This document shows positions 9,944-21,127 of a DNA stretch of 64,000 bases, one piece after another. The position numbers and the translations under genes are program-made. The notes below the pieces were generated by a model. The model was not told the origin of the DNA and ran no database searches. It was given only the letters and a program-made list of their open reading frames with translations. How positions within the stretch are numbered: position 1 is the stretch's first letter; every line of letters begins with the position of its first letter. The stretch is from Cytauxzoon felis (Eukaryota; Apicomplexa; Aconoidasida; Piroplasmida; Theileriidae): NCBI GenBank assembly GCA_020283715.1, contig JAIQCW010000066.1, positions 1 through 64,000 of the forward strand, written 5' to 3'.

Positions 9944-12180
9944 TTATTTAACACTATGAGAGTGTGAGATATTAAAGTGAATTACAGTGATACGTAGATG
10001 ATGGTGTGTAGTGTGTAATGTGTTGAGAGGTAAAGTAGTAGAACCAGAAGAATCTCCATTCTTACAAGGACACGTACACTTATCGGATTTACAACATTCC
10101 TTCAAACAACTGCAGGAATCGGAATCGGAAGCACAAGAACAAGGACATTTCTGAATCTCACCGTTTTTACATATCCCTAAGTTTTCCGCCACTTGTTTAA
10201 ATACTTTCACTAAGCATTTACATAATTTATCATTGTCACTTAAAGCTTCCTTATGTCCATTCTCACTATTCTTAGTTTCAGCACTCCTCTTCTTTTTGGA
10301 CTTCGCTGTAGACACATCCAAGCATTTACAATTATTACAACAGAAGAAATATTTCATTACATGAGTTATACCGCACTTGTAACCATCCTTTAGGCAGTTT
10401 CCTCCATTTTTGTCTACACAACACTTGCAACATTCTTCTGTACCTAGAATCGATAACATTTTCCTTATCATACAGTATAATACACCAACTATTGTACCGG
10501 CAAGTGGTTTACAACCACAATCTGCGGTCTTCAACTGCTTCGTATACTCCTCAACGAGTCTGATGAAGCGACGAGTTTGACAATATTCACAATTCTTTTC
10601 CTTAGTACAGTTACATGTTGGAGGAGTAGCTTCTTGTGCTGTTGTTCCATTGGTAACCTCCTTCACTAATGCGATAAAATCCTTTACCTCCTTACAAAAC
10701 GATTTTATAGATTGACAATTCCCAGGATTGCTACTACTACAAGTACATCCACTAGTTCCACCATCTTGATTACAACACATAATACCGCACAATGTCTTGA
10801 ATACGCTGTCCTTTGTATCGAGAGTGTTTTCACAAGCACAAGTCTGATCAGGGCAATTACATTCTTTTTCAGTTGTACTGCAAGTACTTGAACCTTCAGG
10901 AGTTGAAGTACATGATTGAAGGCTATCACAATTACCATTTACTTTCTTTTCATCTTCAAGTTTCCCCAATTCCGTAGCCTTTTCAATCATCTTCTCATAA
11001 TTCTCAGCCACTTTAGTAACCTTATTCTTAATACACCCGGATTCGATGGGATACCTAGATTGGCGGCATCTATAATTGTTATCCATACTCAAAGAAGATT
11101 TATCATTATCACCTGCAAACATCAAACAATTGGATAACCACGTGACGGCCATGGGTAGAGTACCGTCCTTCATTGAAGAAATATCCTTCAGAATATTAAA
11201 ACATACTGAATATAATGATAGACATTCTGTATAGTTTCCTGGCTTAGTGTCACATTTGCATTCACCATTGTTGCATATTTTATCTTTGCATTTGTCAATT
11301 ATCTTCTCCATACCATAAAAGATGAGAATCGTTGACCTTATATTATCCAAGGATTTCGTTGAGACAGTAAAACCTTCGTCCTTCATTTCCTTTAAATTCT
11401 CAAGGCAGTTGCACGTTGTACTGGCTTCACCATTACATTTACAACCACATCCACATTTTTTTTTCTCATTCTTCCTTAAAATAATCTCCCTCTTATGTTC
11501 ATGTAACCTCTTTATAGATTTTGCAAGTAGACAGATAATATTACATAATATCCTACATATACAATCCTTTTTGTCCTCCTTGCCATTTAAGTGTCCACAA
11601 CACTTTTTACCTTCACCATTCTCCTGCTTCTTCACACATTTAATAATTTCACACAAATACTCTTTAAGTCTACACAGCCATGTGCAAATTAGAATGTATT
11701 CCTCTACTGCAACATAAGAGAGCAAAAACCACAAGACTTGATGTGTATATCCCTTTAACAATTTTACATCTTCTATTATATTTTCATTGTCATTTAACAG
11801 AATCTTCTCTATCTCCTTTATCAAGACCTTCCCTGAATCATTTAGAGATTTTATAGATTCCTTTACGAAATTTTTCATGTAGGTAGTCTGATCATTGGAA
11901 CAACAGTTACAACTATTAACTTCTACGCTTTTCAATAATGCTTTAATACTCGCATTTGTAATATTATCTTTTGATCCCTTCAACCCACTGATACAACAAT
12001 TATTATTCTGTTGACCATCTTGAGTTGCTACTTGAGTAGGAGTTCCACAATCATTAGTCTTAGCCTTCTTCTCTTTCTCCTCCTTCACTGGACACTTTTC
12101 AATCACCACATTCTCATTGCATATATTGATAATCTCCTGGAGTGTATGAGATGTTCATCAACTGACGCTCTAATAGACAT
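9944..12180 (-). CDS. Cys-rich variant-antigen-like protein (VESA-like)
   Basis: Protein of about 720-740 residues with roughly 13% cysteine arranged in CxC, CC and CxxC clusters (NCCSND, KCGCGCKC, TCNCTKEKNCEYC, CKCCVDK, PCSCASDSDSC). The long frame starts at 12109. A likely earlier start at 12180 (MSIRAS) joins through a 26-nt intron (GTTGAT..CTCCAG) to EIINICNENVVIEKC. Coiled or helical stretches lie between the Cys clusters. I see no signal peptide and no C-terminal membrane helix. The block from CNQDGGTSGCTC to RRFIRLVEEYTKQL has a second copy at 24981-25745. Cysteine density and the paralogous fragment suggest a Babesia-type VESA or another piroplasm variant family; this is inference. 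The gene sits alone in an inverted-repeat cassette between convergent housekeeping genes. Confidence 0.65.
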
Positions 12181-12215
12181 GTATAAATAATTAAATTAAA
12201 TTAAAATTAAAACTG

Positions 12216-12385
12216 TCATCTCCTCCACTTATGCCACGATCTCCGGGAGTGGCTTTACTCTTTAGAGATAGGTAATTAGAAGAGGCTGACGGCAGGACCT
12301 ACGGTGGTTGCAACCTCAGGTGGAACGGCGAGTGGAAGAAGAGAGGTGGAGATGATGAAGGTATTGATATAACCTCAGGTGGGAG
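12216..12385 (-). repeat. MPE half, right inverted repeat of the Cys-rich cassette
   Basis: Type-I half with tag and arms, complementary to 9679-9797. Its outer arm (CACCTGAGG on the minus strand) also supplies the last residues and the TGA stop of the neighbouring helical-repeat gene. Confidence 0.85.
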
Positions 12386-14580
12386 TAAACCATCCATCTT
12401 CATTTGTTTCCTTATGATTGACGATATCATTGACGATATTATTCCATGATTCTGGTAATGATTTGAGTAGATGATGATAATGTTTAAAGTTTAGAATGGT
12501 ATTTATCATCCTTTGTATTTCTACAAGATCATATTGATCATCTAATTGTTGTATTTTATTAAAGAGTAAATCATGTATATCATTTTTATTAATGTTCCGT
12601 TTAGATTTCGGTAACCATTTTTCATTAGATTTCCAATTGACATTAATTGAATTGTCATCATCACCACCATCACTTTTCCCACCACCTCTTCTTCCACTCG
12701 AGGTCGTCTTGCAGACAGCTTCCCCACCTGAGGTCTTCCACTCGCCGTGGTGGCCTCTTCTATTTACTTCCCCCTCCGCTTCCCTGAGATCAGCTACGGG
12801 TTCCACTTCCACTTGAGGTCCAGTACTACTCTTCATTCCACTCAAGTTCATGTACTCATCATCAACTTGTATATCATGTTTATAATGTGGTTTATTATCT
12901 TTGTGAGGTTTTTTATCCCCAGAATACCCCATTGCCCCATTTTCTCCACTTGAGGTCCAATCACCAACCTCACCATCTCCAACCTTGTTTTCGTCTTGCA
13001 GACTGCCTTCTCTATTTACTTCCCCTTCCAGCTCCCGTAGATCGCTTCCAGGTACTCCACTCGAGGTTACATCCAACACATCCTTAGCACCATCTTCCAT
13101 CATTCCCATGATGGATGATCCATCACTACCTTCTCCACTTCCCATGATGGATGATCCATCACTACCCTTCAATGATCCATCACTAACTTCATTTAGTGGT
13201 AAAAGATTGATATAGAGGCATCCTGTGAGATAAAATATTGTATCTTTGGTATTGAAATTACAAACTTTATTAATTAATATAATGGCGCTTTTAATGGTAA
13301 TATTATATAATTCATTATAATATAGGGTATTATAATAAAATAATACTTGTGTTAATTTAGTAAAGCTACAGGTATCAAAATTGGGTATATTTCTATATAA
13401 ATGTGGTAGAAGGTGTATAAAAATATCATTTAATAAATTAAATTTAGCTAATGACCATATAGTATTAATTAAATGTTTATAAAAAATATTAGTAATTTTT
13501 AATGGATTTTTTAAATCATTTAATAATAAATTATTAAATTGATCATTTTTTATATTAAGACGACATAAATTACAAAAATTTAATAATGAATATAATAATG
13601 GTGTATTATTATATAATTTAATTATATATTGTAATATAATAGATATAATAGGATAATTTATATAAGTATAATTATGTTTATTATATTGTGTTATAACATT
13701 TAATATATCAGTTAATTCATGTATATCAAATGTATTTAATTCATATTCTAATTGTGGTAAGATACGATTATTAAAATTTATTAAATTATTAATTAGAGAA
13801 GATGTTTTTTTATATTTTATATATTTAATTGGATTTAATATCTTATTATTACTTCCATCATTTAATATAAATTCTAATTTATATTCATTATTATTAATAT
13901 AATTTAATATATTTGATATAGAATATAATATACCTAATCTATTTAATATATTTATATTATTATATATATAACTTGTTTGTAATCTATTTATAATATCATT
14001 ATATATATTTATACATCTTATACCTTGTAATTTTAAACTTATATTCATTAATTGTATACAATCTGATACATTATAATCTATTATTCTATATCTAAAACTT
14101 TCTATTAATGCATCTTCTATATTACGTTGTCTAATAAATATAGGTAATTTAGAATATGCAATACCTATTTGTAATATAACATCTGGAGGAAATTTTAAGG
14201 AATTATAAGCTATATTGTGCTCTAAATGTGGTAATAATGTCTCTTTGATGAAGTTACGTGGTATAGGTTTACGCAATATAATAGATTTGTTATCAGAAGT
14301 CTGTCGAATATCGACATTTTTTTTTTCATCCTCCTTCAATTTTTACATTTCCATTACGTATTATATCATTATTATCATTATATTCTTCAGATAATTTCAT
14401 ATTTCCATCTCCATTTCCTCCATCTTTACCTTCAGATGAATTACTATGATTAATACTACTAGTAGATGAATTATAATGATTAAAATATACAATTCTATAA
14501 TTATTAATGGGCAACTTCGATATCCTATGATGACTAACGGGCAACTTCAATAATAATCCATGAATCATCCTAAAATTCAT
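12375..14580 (-). CDS. Helical-repeat (OPR/RAP-like) organellar protein with in-frame MPEs
   Basis: Exons 14580-14347 and 14300-12375 are joined by a 46-nt intron (GTAAAA..GACAG); without it an A10 run would shift the frame. The N-terminus (MNFRMIHGLLLKLPVSHHRI) is basic and hydrophobic, as for an organellar target. The next 400 residues are Asn/Ile-rich helical repeats of the kind seen in apicomplexan RAP/FASTK-like RNA-binding proteins, but I see no RAP domain. Two MPEs are read in frame around residues 425-570 (DGSSIMG.., [20 protein letters not shown]). About 90 host-like residues follow (NINWKSNEKWLPK..). The stop comes from the element at 12216-12385, so the native C-terminus may be lost or may lie elsewhere. 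Confidence 0.6.
12683..13160 (-). repeat. Two MPEs in frame in the helical-repeat gene
   Basis: 12683-12845 carries a type-III half with tags. 12935-13160 carries a type-II half plus the module with palindrome CCATCATTCCCATGATGG, present twice here. A TTTTTTATCCCCA tract (about 12909) lies between them. The plus strand across them is also largely stop-free. Confidence 0.85.
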
Positions 14581-14644
14581 AATATATATATGCGATGATT
14601 AATTTAATATATTAAATAATTATAAAATAATAAAAAAATTATAC

Positions 14645-15695
14645 TTAATCCATTCTAGTCTTCAATGAACGAGATATCACCTGATCCGGTGTCATTACAT
14701 GAACTACAGCACCCCAACCAGAAGTACAATCATGATCTATCGAAGCCAATAAACACTGAGATATCGTCTCAAATAATTGATCAGGATCCTATATATCAAT
14801 ATTATATCATATCAATCGCATCTCCACTCGAGGTCCAATCCAACTCTCCTTCCACTAGCCGTGGAGGCCCCTTCTATTTACTTCCCCCTCCGCTTCCCTG
14901 AGATCAGCTACGGGTTCTCCACCTGAGGTTACAACACTACCTTCTCCATTGCCACGATCTCTGGGAGTGGCTATACTCTTTAGAGATAGGTAAATAGAAG
15001 AAGCCACCACGGCGAGTGGGATCAGAGGCCGTAACCTCAGGTGGAGAGCTGTCTGCAGGACGAAGAGATGCGGATTAGACCTCGAGTGGAGTGGACATCG
15101 TATGAATATGGGATGATGTATATATATACATACCATATTTGGTTTAAAGTATGTTTCGCAGATACCGAAGAGTTGTTCAGAGCATGATCCTACAACGGCG
15201 AAATCATTTGGAATGCATGGTGCTCCGATGAAATCGAAGCATGAGATATGTGGATTATTTTGTGAATCTAATCCAGCTACGATAGGTTCTACAAAGTATG
15301 GTCCAAATCTTTTAGAATATAGCATTGAAGAGATCATTTGTGATAATGTTTTAACATTCATTTGATATTCATTATGTAATTCATACATATTAACACGAAA
15401 ATCAATTTCTTGTTTTCTATAATAATAATAATAATATTAGATTACATGTACATACAATGTTTGTATATCAGTAGCTAATCCACAAGCAGCAAAAAATGAT
15501 TTATCTGTAGCTTTAAATACCTTTGGAAAATTAGAACTTATAGTTATTTGTTTATTAATACCTAATCTTTTATCACATGCTATAGCTATACAATTATTAC
15601 CGACCATAGCAACAGCAGCTCCACCATTATATGTAGTAATATCACTCTATATATAAATATATATTATATTATAATATAAAAATAAAACATACCAT
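14645..15695 (-). CDS. PSMB3: 20S proteasome subunit beta type-3
   Basis: Non-catalytic beta-ring subunit of the 20S proteasome. Exons: 15695-15693 (the ATG alone), 15646-15456, 15416-15134, 14788-14645. Sequence landmarks: SDITTYNGGAAVAM, AIACDKRLGI, LYSKRFGPYFVEPIVAGLD, GSCSEQLFGICETYFKPNM and a C-terminus ending LKTRMD, all characteristic of beta-3. Position 1 of the mature subunit is not the catalytic Thr, as expected. The first exon is only the start codon, followed by a 46-nt intron. The third intron (14789-15133, 345 nt) is inflated by an MPE; the others are 46 and 39 nt. Confidence 0.95.
14818..15098 (-). repeat. MPE filling PSMB3 intron 3
   Basis: Type-III and type-I halves with tags CCACGGCGAGTGG and GTCTGCAGGAC and outer arms CTCGAGGTCCAATCC / GGATTAGACCTCGAGTGG. 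Confidence 0.88.
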
Positions 15696-15849
15696 CTTCT
15701 ATTATAATATAAATAAAATTAATAAAATATTCTAGACATATCAATACATTACCCAACCTCACTAATAATAAATTATATATAAATTTTATTAAATACTACA
15801 TTATATTTGCGATTATAAATTATTCATTAATAATAATTAAAATATTTTA

Positions 15850-17102
15850 TTATTCTTGTTTTAATCTATTCCTTAATTGCTTTATCAATTCACTATCACG
15901 AATTGCATTCTTCTCCAACTTCTCAATCAATCTCGACTGATGCGATATCGTCTTCTCATTATTCTATAATTATACAATGTTATAATAATAATATATATAT
16001 ATATATATATATAAAACATCGTTCATTGAAACTATTATATAAATGCCCTTTCACTCGAAGTCCAATCCACCTCTCCTTGTCTTGCAGACAGCCTTCTCTA
16101 TTTACTTCCCCCTTCGCTTCCCTGAGATCAGCTACGGGTTCCACTTTAGGTCATAATCACTAATTTCATTACTTCATTTTTACCTCTGAAATTTGAAGGA
16201 AATTCATCATTTCTGGGGAAACTCATGAAGATTGTGGAATGACTATTGGATGAAATTCTGATGTTAATACCTCATTGAAAAGGAATTTGATGATTGTATA
16301 GAGTTTACTCAACCTCATTTCATTCCAATTTATATCCATTGAGATATCTCTTCAAACATATATTCCGTCACTTTAATCGTATCTCATCGAAATAAGGTTT
16401 ATAACCTAGAGTGTAACCTGTAAGCGATCTACGGGAGCTGGAAGGGGAGGTAAATAGAAGAGGCCGCCACGGCGAGTGGAAGAGGTGAAGATAGTGATTA
16501 GACATTGAGTTGAGAGGTAAGAGAGACTTATGGTGATTTATTGTGTTATGATTATATAGTTTGCATACCTGTATTATATCATTAAGGTCATTGATATGAT
16601 TATTTTTATCGATTAATTGGTTTTTTAGTTTATTTATTTGATTTTGTAGATTATTGAGTGAGTTGTAATTTTTAGAATCGTGATCTTTAGATTTTTCTAA
16701 TTTAATTTCAAGTGTATTGATATTATTTTGTAATTGTTCTATAATAGATTCTTTATCATATAACATTTCTTCAAGTACTTTAATTTTTGATAACCATCGA
16801 TCATGATGTTGCATTCTAATTTCTGTTAATTCGATAGTTAATTTATCACAATTATTACATATATTATCATTTTTATTAATATTATTATCATTAATATCAT
16901 ATCCATCAGCACTTATATCACTATTAGAATCATTTATATTATTAGATGATGATTTTTTATATCTCTGTAATGTATCACAAGTTGATACAGAATATTCAGA
17001 TGTATTATATCCTAATGATGATATAGAATCATCTATTATAATTCTTTTTCCATTTCTATTATGGGATATATTTTTTTTTAAATTTTTATTACGACCTTTC
17101 AT
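15850..17102 (-). CDS. Coiled-coil protein, function unknown
   Basis: Exons 17102-16569 and 15963-15850, joined by a 605-nt intron (GTATGC..TTATAG). About 215 residues: a basic start (MKGRNKNLKKNISHNRNGKR), an Asn/Asp/Ser-rich linker with CNNCDKL, then a continuous coiled coil from about residue 95 (IELTEIRMQHHDRWLSKIKV, LEEMLYDKESIIEQLQNNIN) running across the splice to RLIEKLEKNAIRDSELIKQL and ending RNRLKQE. Heptad continuity across the junction supports the splice. I recognise no family. Confidence 0.75.
16040..16515 (-). repeat. MPE with 240-bp loop cargo, filling the coiled-coil gene intron
   Basis: Arms and halves (type III at 16080-16145, type II at 16400-16470) enclose a loop tract (16160-16395) that also occurs at 23993-24235, 32586-32822, 34665-34925 and 57005-57250. 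Here the tract is inverted relative to the other four. Confidence 0.85.
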
Positions 17103-17874
17103 ATTTAATATAATAGAATTAAATTTATAAAGACATTATATAGACTACAAATAATGAATATTTTATAATTATTATATATATTAGTAATTAAAGATTCCAG
17201 TGATTATAGGTATACTTATATGCGTCTAATAATGAATGGGGAGTTGATATAATAATAAAATGATAATAAATGATACCCATAAGATAAATTATAATTGTAA
17301 GGTTATATAATTATAAGATTATCGTTGAAATTTTGGTTATAAAATGTGTTAAAATATAATTTTATGTATAAATGATTAAAAGTTGAATAAAATTAAGTAA
17401 TAATATAAATGAACTTGATAAATACTTATTAAAATATACTATAATTTATAATTTAATATAATAATTATTTTAATTAATATATGACAATAGTAAATATTAT
17501 GCCACCTTAAAGGCATATAAGATACTATAGAATAATAATTATATAATGTCATATAAGAATATATTTAATTAATAGGCACACATATTTATATAGTAATATA
17601 TAATATACATAATTAAACGATTATAACTATTATCATAATTAGGTCATGCCATAGGTGGTATTCAAGCGATATTTTAACCTGTTGTCTGGCCCCATGAAAT
17701 TATCATGAGAGTTGTGTATTCAACCACCCCTTCACTTATAATAATAGTGATATTATTTTTTTGATACGGGATTTTTTTTGTGATAACCGCAAAAAAATAT
17801 AATGCTCTAAGATTTTACTGAACTTTTTGTGTGAGTAAAATATATTTAAATTATCTTATTGTCATTTGACCAAA
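17103..17874. other. Divergent intergenic region, AT-rich
   Basis: About 770 bp between the divergent coiled-coil and TMEM14-like genes. It is very AT-rich, with one moderately GC-richer patch (about 17640-17735, gtctggccccatg). I see no gene or element in it. Confidence 0.4.
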
Positions 17875-18354
17875 ATGCCTTGCCTACTTGTTTTACCTGC
17901 TGCATTAAGTTCCATACTTTTTTTAACAGGAGGCGTTACAGCCTTTATCAGGAAATCTTCTGAAAAATCTCTTATTCCAGCATCTGTTATTGCTGGAGCA
18001 TTTGGTGGTAAGTCTATTCTCCCCCCATGTCTTCACACACCTTATTATTATTATATAGCCTCCTCTTACTTGATGGTCATTAAACCATATGAATATGCTG
18101 GCTATGTTACAGCTATTGTCACATCATTTGCTGCTGTTCTCATCGGTGCTTACATGATCGCCGCATCCGTTGACGCTCAAGTATGTCGGGTTCATTTAAA
18201 AATTCATTTTTTCTCTTTATAGGCTCAAAGAAAAACAATTGCAGCTGCTGTATACTCATCGGCTTTGTTATGTCTCGCTTACTATTCTGGCGTTGTTATC
18301 AAGATGGTATATACCATTCCATCTGTTATAACATACAACAAGAGTTTATTGTGA
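17875..18354 (+). CDS. TMEM14/UPF0136-like small membrane protein
   Basis: Exons 17875-18007, 18059-18180, 18223-18354, with introns of 51 and 42 nt. The start is ATG 17875 (MPCLLVLPAALSSILFLTGG). About 128 residues with four hydrophobic segments rich in small residues (GGVTAFIRKSSEKSLIPASV, YAGYVTAIVTSFAAVLIGAY, SSALLCLAYYSGVVIKM). Size, the Gly/Ala-rich helices and the basic S-E-K-S-L-I-P linker fit the TMEM14 family of mitochondrial or ER membrane proteins. Family assignment is from pattern only. Confidence 0.65.
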
Positions 18355-18526
18355 AGAACTTTACATCTCCTTTTATCTATTAATTAAATTACTTTATTAA
18401 TTTATTATTCACGCGGCGTTTTATATATAATTCTTATATTTGTCCTCCTATTCTCGCGTCATCCTCACCCCAAGTCAATTTGACCCAGTAGTTGTTTACT
18501 CTTTTTTAAACATACATTCGGTAAAA

Positions 18527-20328
18527 ATGTTACTACTATATTTACCAATTTTATTATTTGTTGTATATACTATAATCTTCAGTCGTAATGAATTTGTAAA
18601 TCAATCACTTAAAACAACATTGACTACAACATCCGGGAAACCCGCATCCGTAGGTTTTATCACCGCTCATCCAGATGATGAAACAATGTTCTTTACACCA
18701 ACCATCAATTATATCAATGAGTTCAAACGAAAAAATCCAAACCTAGTCAGTAACGTACATCTATTAGCTCTATCAAATGGTAAGATTTACACGAATTTCA
18801 ACTATACATAACCAACAACATTACCAAAGATACCTGATACTACTCCATTCGATGTCCAATCAACCTGAGGTCCCATCCTACTCTCTTCGTCTTGCAGACA
18901 GCTCTTCTCCACTCGAGGTATTTCCACTCGCCGTGGCGGCCTCTCTATTTACCTCCCCTTCCAGCTCCCGTAGATCGCTTCCAGGTACTCTACCTCCACT
19001 TGAGGTCCAATCACTACCTTCATCATCGCCACGATCTCTGGGAGTGGCATTACCGTTTACGGGGAGATAAATAGAGAAGCTGTCTGCAAGACGAAGAGAG
19101 GTGGATGGGACTTCGACTGGAGTGGGTACGATATGATGGAGTAAATATAAGTTATTTATTTATAAATAATAATAGGTGATATTTTAGGTTTGGGTAAGAC
19201 ACGTGAATTAGAATTACTTGAAGTATGTAAGAGATATGGATTGACATGTAAAATATTAAATGTGCCGGGTTTACAAGATGGTAATTCTAATTGGGATAGT
19301 GAATTATCTAGAACACATGTTGTAAATTTTATTAAAGAAGCTGATCTATCTCTAGTATTTACATTCGATGATAAAGGTGTATCAAAACATCCCAATCATA
19401 TCAGCGTACATAATGCCGTAAAGTATGTTCATTCATAATCCTCTACCTGAAGTCCAATCCAACTCCACCTGAGGTCCAATTCTACTATCGTTGCCACTAG
19501 GCGTGGAGCCTCTTCCAATTACCTATCTCTAAAGAGTATACCCACTCCCAGAGATCGTGGCGTGAGAGGTTGTGGGGAATGTAGGGATAAAAAACACTAT
19601 AATTATAACCAACCCCATGATAAAGATAATAAACACCATATTTCTCCGCCTGAGGTTACCTCTACTGAAGGTTACAACAACCTCTCCTTCCACTCGCCGT
19701 GGTGGCCTCTTCTATTTAGTTATCCCTAGTGGGTAAAGCCACTCCCGGAGATCGTGGCAGAAGTTTAGTGATTGGACCTCAGGTGGACTACCCGAGAGCG
19801 ATCTCTGGGAGCTTGAGGGAGAAGTAAATAGAAGAGCTGACGGCAGGATGACCTCAGGTGGAACGGCGAGTGGAACACAGGTTGTAACCTCGAATTAGTA
19901 TTATAGATAATTATTATAGTAAAGTATTATATATTATTATATAGGGATGCTAAGAGGTCATTACCAAGTTTGAGGGTATGGTGTTTGGAATCGTATTCAT
20001 TTTTGAATAAGTATTCTGGTTTATTATCATTATGGAATATGTTAGCGACAGAGTATGTTATATTATAATTATTAAATTACATTTTATATTAATTTTTTTA
20101 TTTAGTTTTGCTGTAATTAAATTTTCATCTGTTGATATTTTTAAAAGTTTATTGATTTATCGTAGTCAATTTAAATGGTATCATCCACTTTGGTCAACAT
20201 TTTCATCATATTGTTATTTAAATACATTTAAAGAATTAAAATTTGATGATGATAAATTTAATGAAAAATCATCTTCAACTTCTACAAATAATAAATCATC
20301 TGTTACTGTAGATGAAATAGAACTCTAA
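18527..20328 (+). CDS. PIGL: N-acetylglucosaminyl-phosphatidylinositol de-N-acetylase (PIG-L/GPI12)
   Basis: Second step of GPI-anchor synthesis on the ER membrane. Exons 18527-18779, 19188-19422, 19945-20052, 20106-20328. An N-terminal signal anchor (MLLLYLPILLFVVYTIIF) is followed by the metal-binding motif AHPDDETMFF, then LSNGLGKTRELELLEVC, TFDDKGVSKHPNH and a C-terminal hydrophobic region ending in a Ser/Thr-rich tail. All are PIG-L landmarks, and the HPNH motif supplies further metal ligands. Introns 1 (408 nt) and 2 (522 nt) carry MPEs; intron 3 is 53 nt. The splices complete G in LSNG|LG and K in AVK|DAK. Confidence 0.93.
18843..19127 (+). repeat. MPE filling PIG-L intron 1
   Basis: Type-II half, then a type-I variant in which the stem CTCTTTAGAG is replaced by CCGTTTACGG (19053-19062), with tags GTCTTGCAGACAGC and its complement in the two arms. 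Confidence 0.88.
19441..19895 (+). repeat. Two MPEs filling PIG-L intron 2
   Basis: 19441-19567: a type-I half with tag CCACTAGGCGTGG. 19645-19895: a type-I variant with stem CCCTAGTGGG (19724-19733), then a half related to type II, tag CTGACGGCAG and an arm. Between them is the short motif GGGATAAAAAACACTAT. Confidence 0.85.
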
Positions 20329-20385
20329 TAATTAATATTTTTCATAATATCATTTATACATTTAATATACACTGAAGATATATTG

Positions 20386-20510
20386 CATCCACTCGAGGTC
20401 CAATCCACTCCACCTGAGGTTACAACCTCTATTCCCACTGCCGTGGAGGCTTCTTCCAATTACCTATCTCTAAAGAGTATAGCCACTCCCAGAGATCGTG
20501 GTGGAGGTAT
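20386..20510 (+). repeat. MPE half, intergenic
   Basis: Arms CTCGAGGTCCAATCC and CCACCTGAGGT, tag CCACTGCCGTGG, type-I half. It is followed by the motif GGGATAAAAAACACCAT (20554-20570) and AT-rich DNA to 21024 in which I see no gene. Confidence 0.8.
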
Positions 20511-21024
20511 AAGCACTATGAATGCTTAACCTCACATAAACCCCATTAATGTAGGGATAAAAAACACCATTTCCACTACTTTTAACCATCTATTGAAGAT
20601 TGAGAAGTAAATACAATATATACTATTATATCAATACAGTTGAAGGATGATGCATAGTTGTATGATGCTATACAAGTATTAATATAAATAATTATTATAA
20701 TATATATAGTATATAAGTACTAACATGAACTAATACTATTATAGTAACTATATTATACTAGTAATAATACTAATTATATATACATCATAAAATTATAACA
20801 ATATTATATGGAGATTATAAATGACAAAATACACTTTACAATTGCCTATTTTTGGCATTAACTACAATATCGAACATCTTTAAATCATGGGAACTTTCCC
20901 CATTTACACGACATTTTAAATTTACATTATTACAATTAAAACATGAGGATAAGTGTATTACCTCGACTACATTATCGTTATTATAGTATTATTGTCTCTG
21001 AATTAAATAAAAATACACATTACA

Positions 21025-21127
21025 CCAAAGGTCCAATCCAACTCTTCTTCCACTGCCACTTCTCTTTGTCTTGCAGACAGCTTCTCTATTTACTTCCCCT
21101 TCCAGCTCCCAGAGATCGCTTCCAGGT
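21025..21127 (+). repeat. MPE half abutting the stop of the secreted two-domain gene
   Basis: Arm GGTCCAATCCAACTC, tag GTCTTGCAGACAGC and a type-II half ending CTTCCAGG, directly next to the stop codon of the adjacent gene. Confidence 0.8.

Larger units (their letters stand above)
9679..12351. mobile_element. Antigen-gene cassette bounded by 119-bp inverted repeats
   Basis: The segments 9679-9797 and 12233-12351 are reverse complements with two mismatches in 119 positions. Each is an MPE half (arm, tag CCTGCCGTCAGC, type-I half). Between them lies one Cys-rich gene on the minus strand. The cassette is thus a palindromic element with a gene in its loop. No transposase frame and no obvious target duplication are visible. 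Confidence 0.75.

Noticed and set aside
10916..11717. Plus-strand frames opposite the Cys-rich gene
   Set aside because: Shadow frames of a long, clearly coding minus-strand frame.
9679..12351. DNA transposon with its own transposase
   Set aside because: The only frame between the inverted repeats is Cys-rich with no DDE or other recombinase motif; if mobile, it would be non-autonomous.
12592..13215. Several plus-strand open frames over the helical-repeat gene
   Set aside because: They are antisense readings of MPEs, which are stop-free on both strands; no host-like protein is present.
17640..17735. Possible structured RNA in a GC-richer patch
   Set aside because: No tRNA or known snRNA feature could be recognised by eye.
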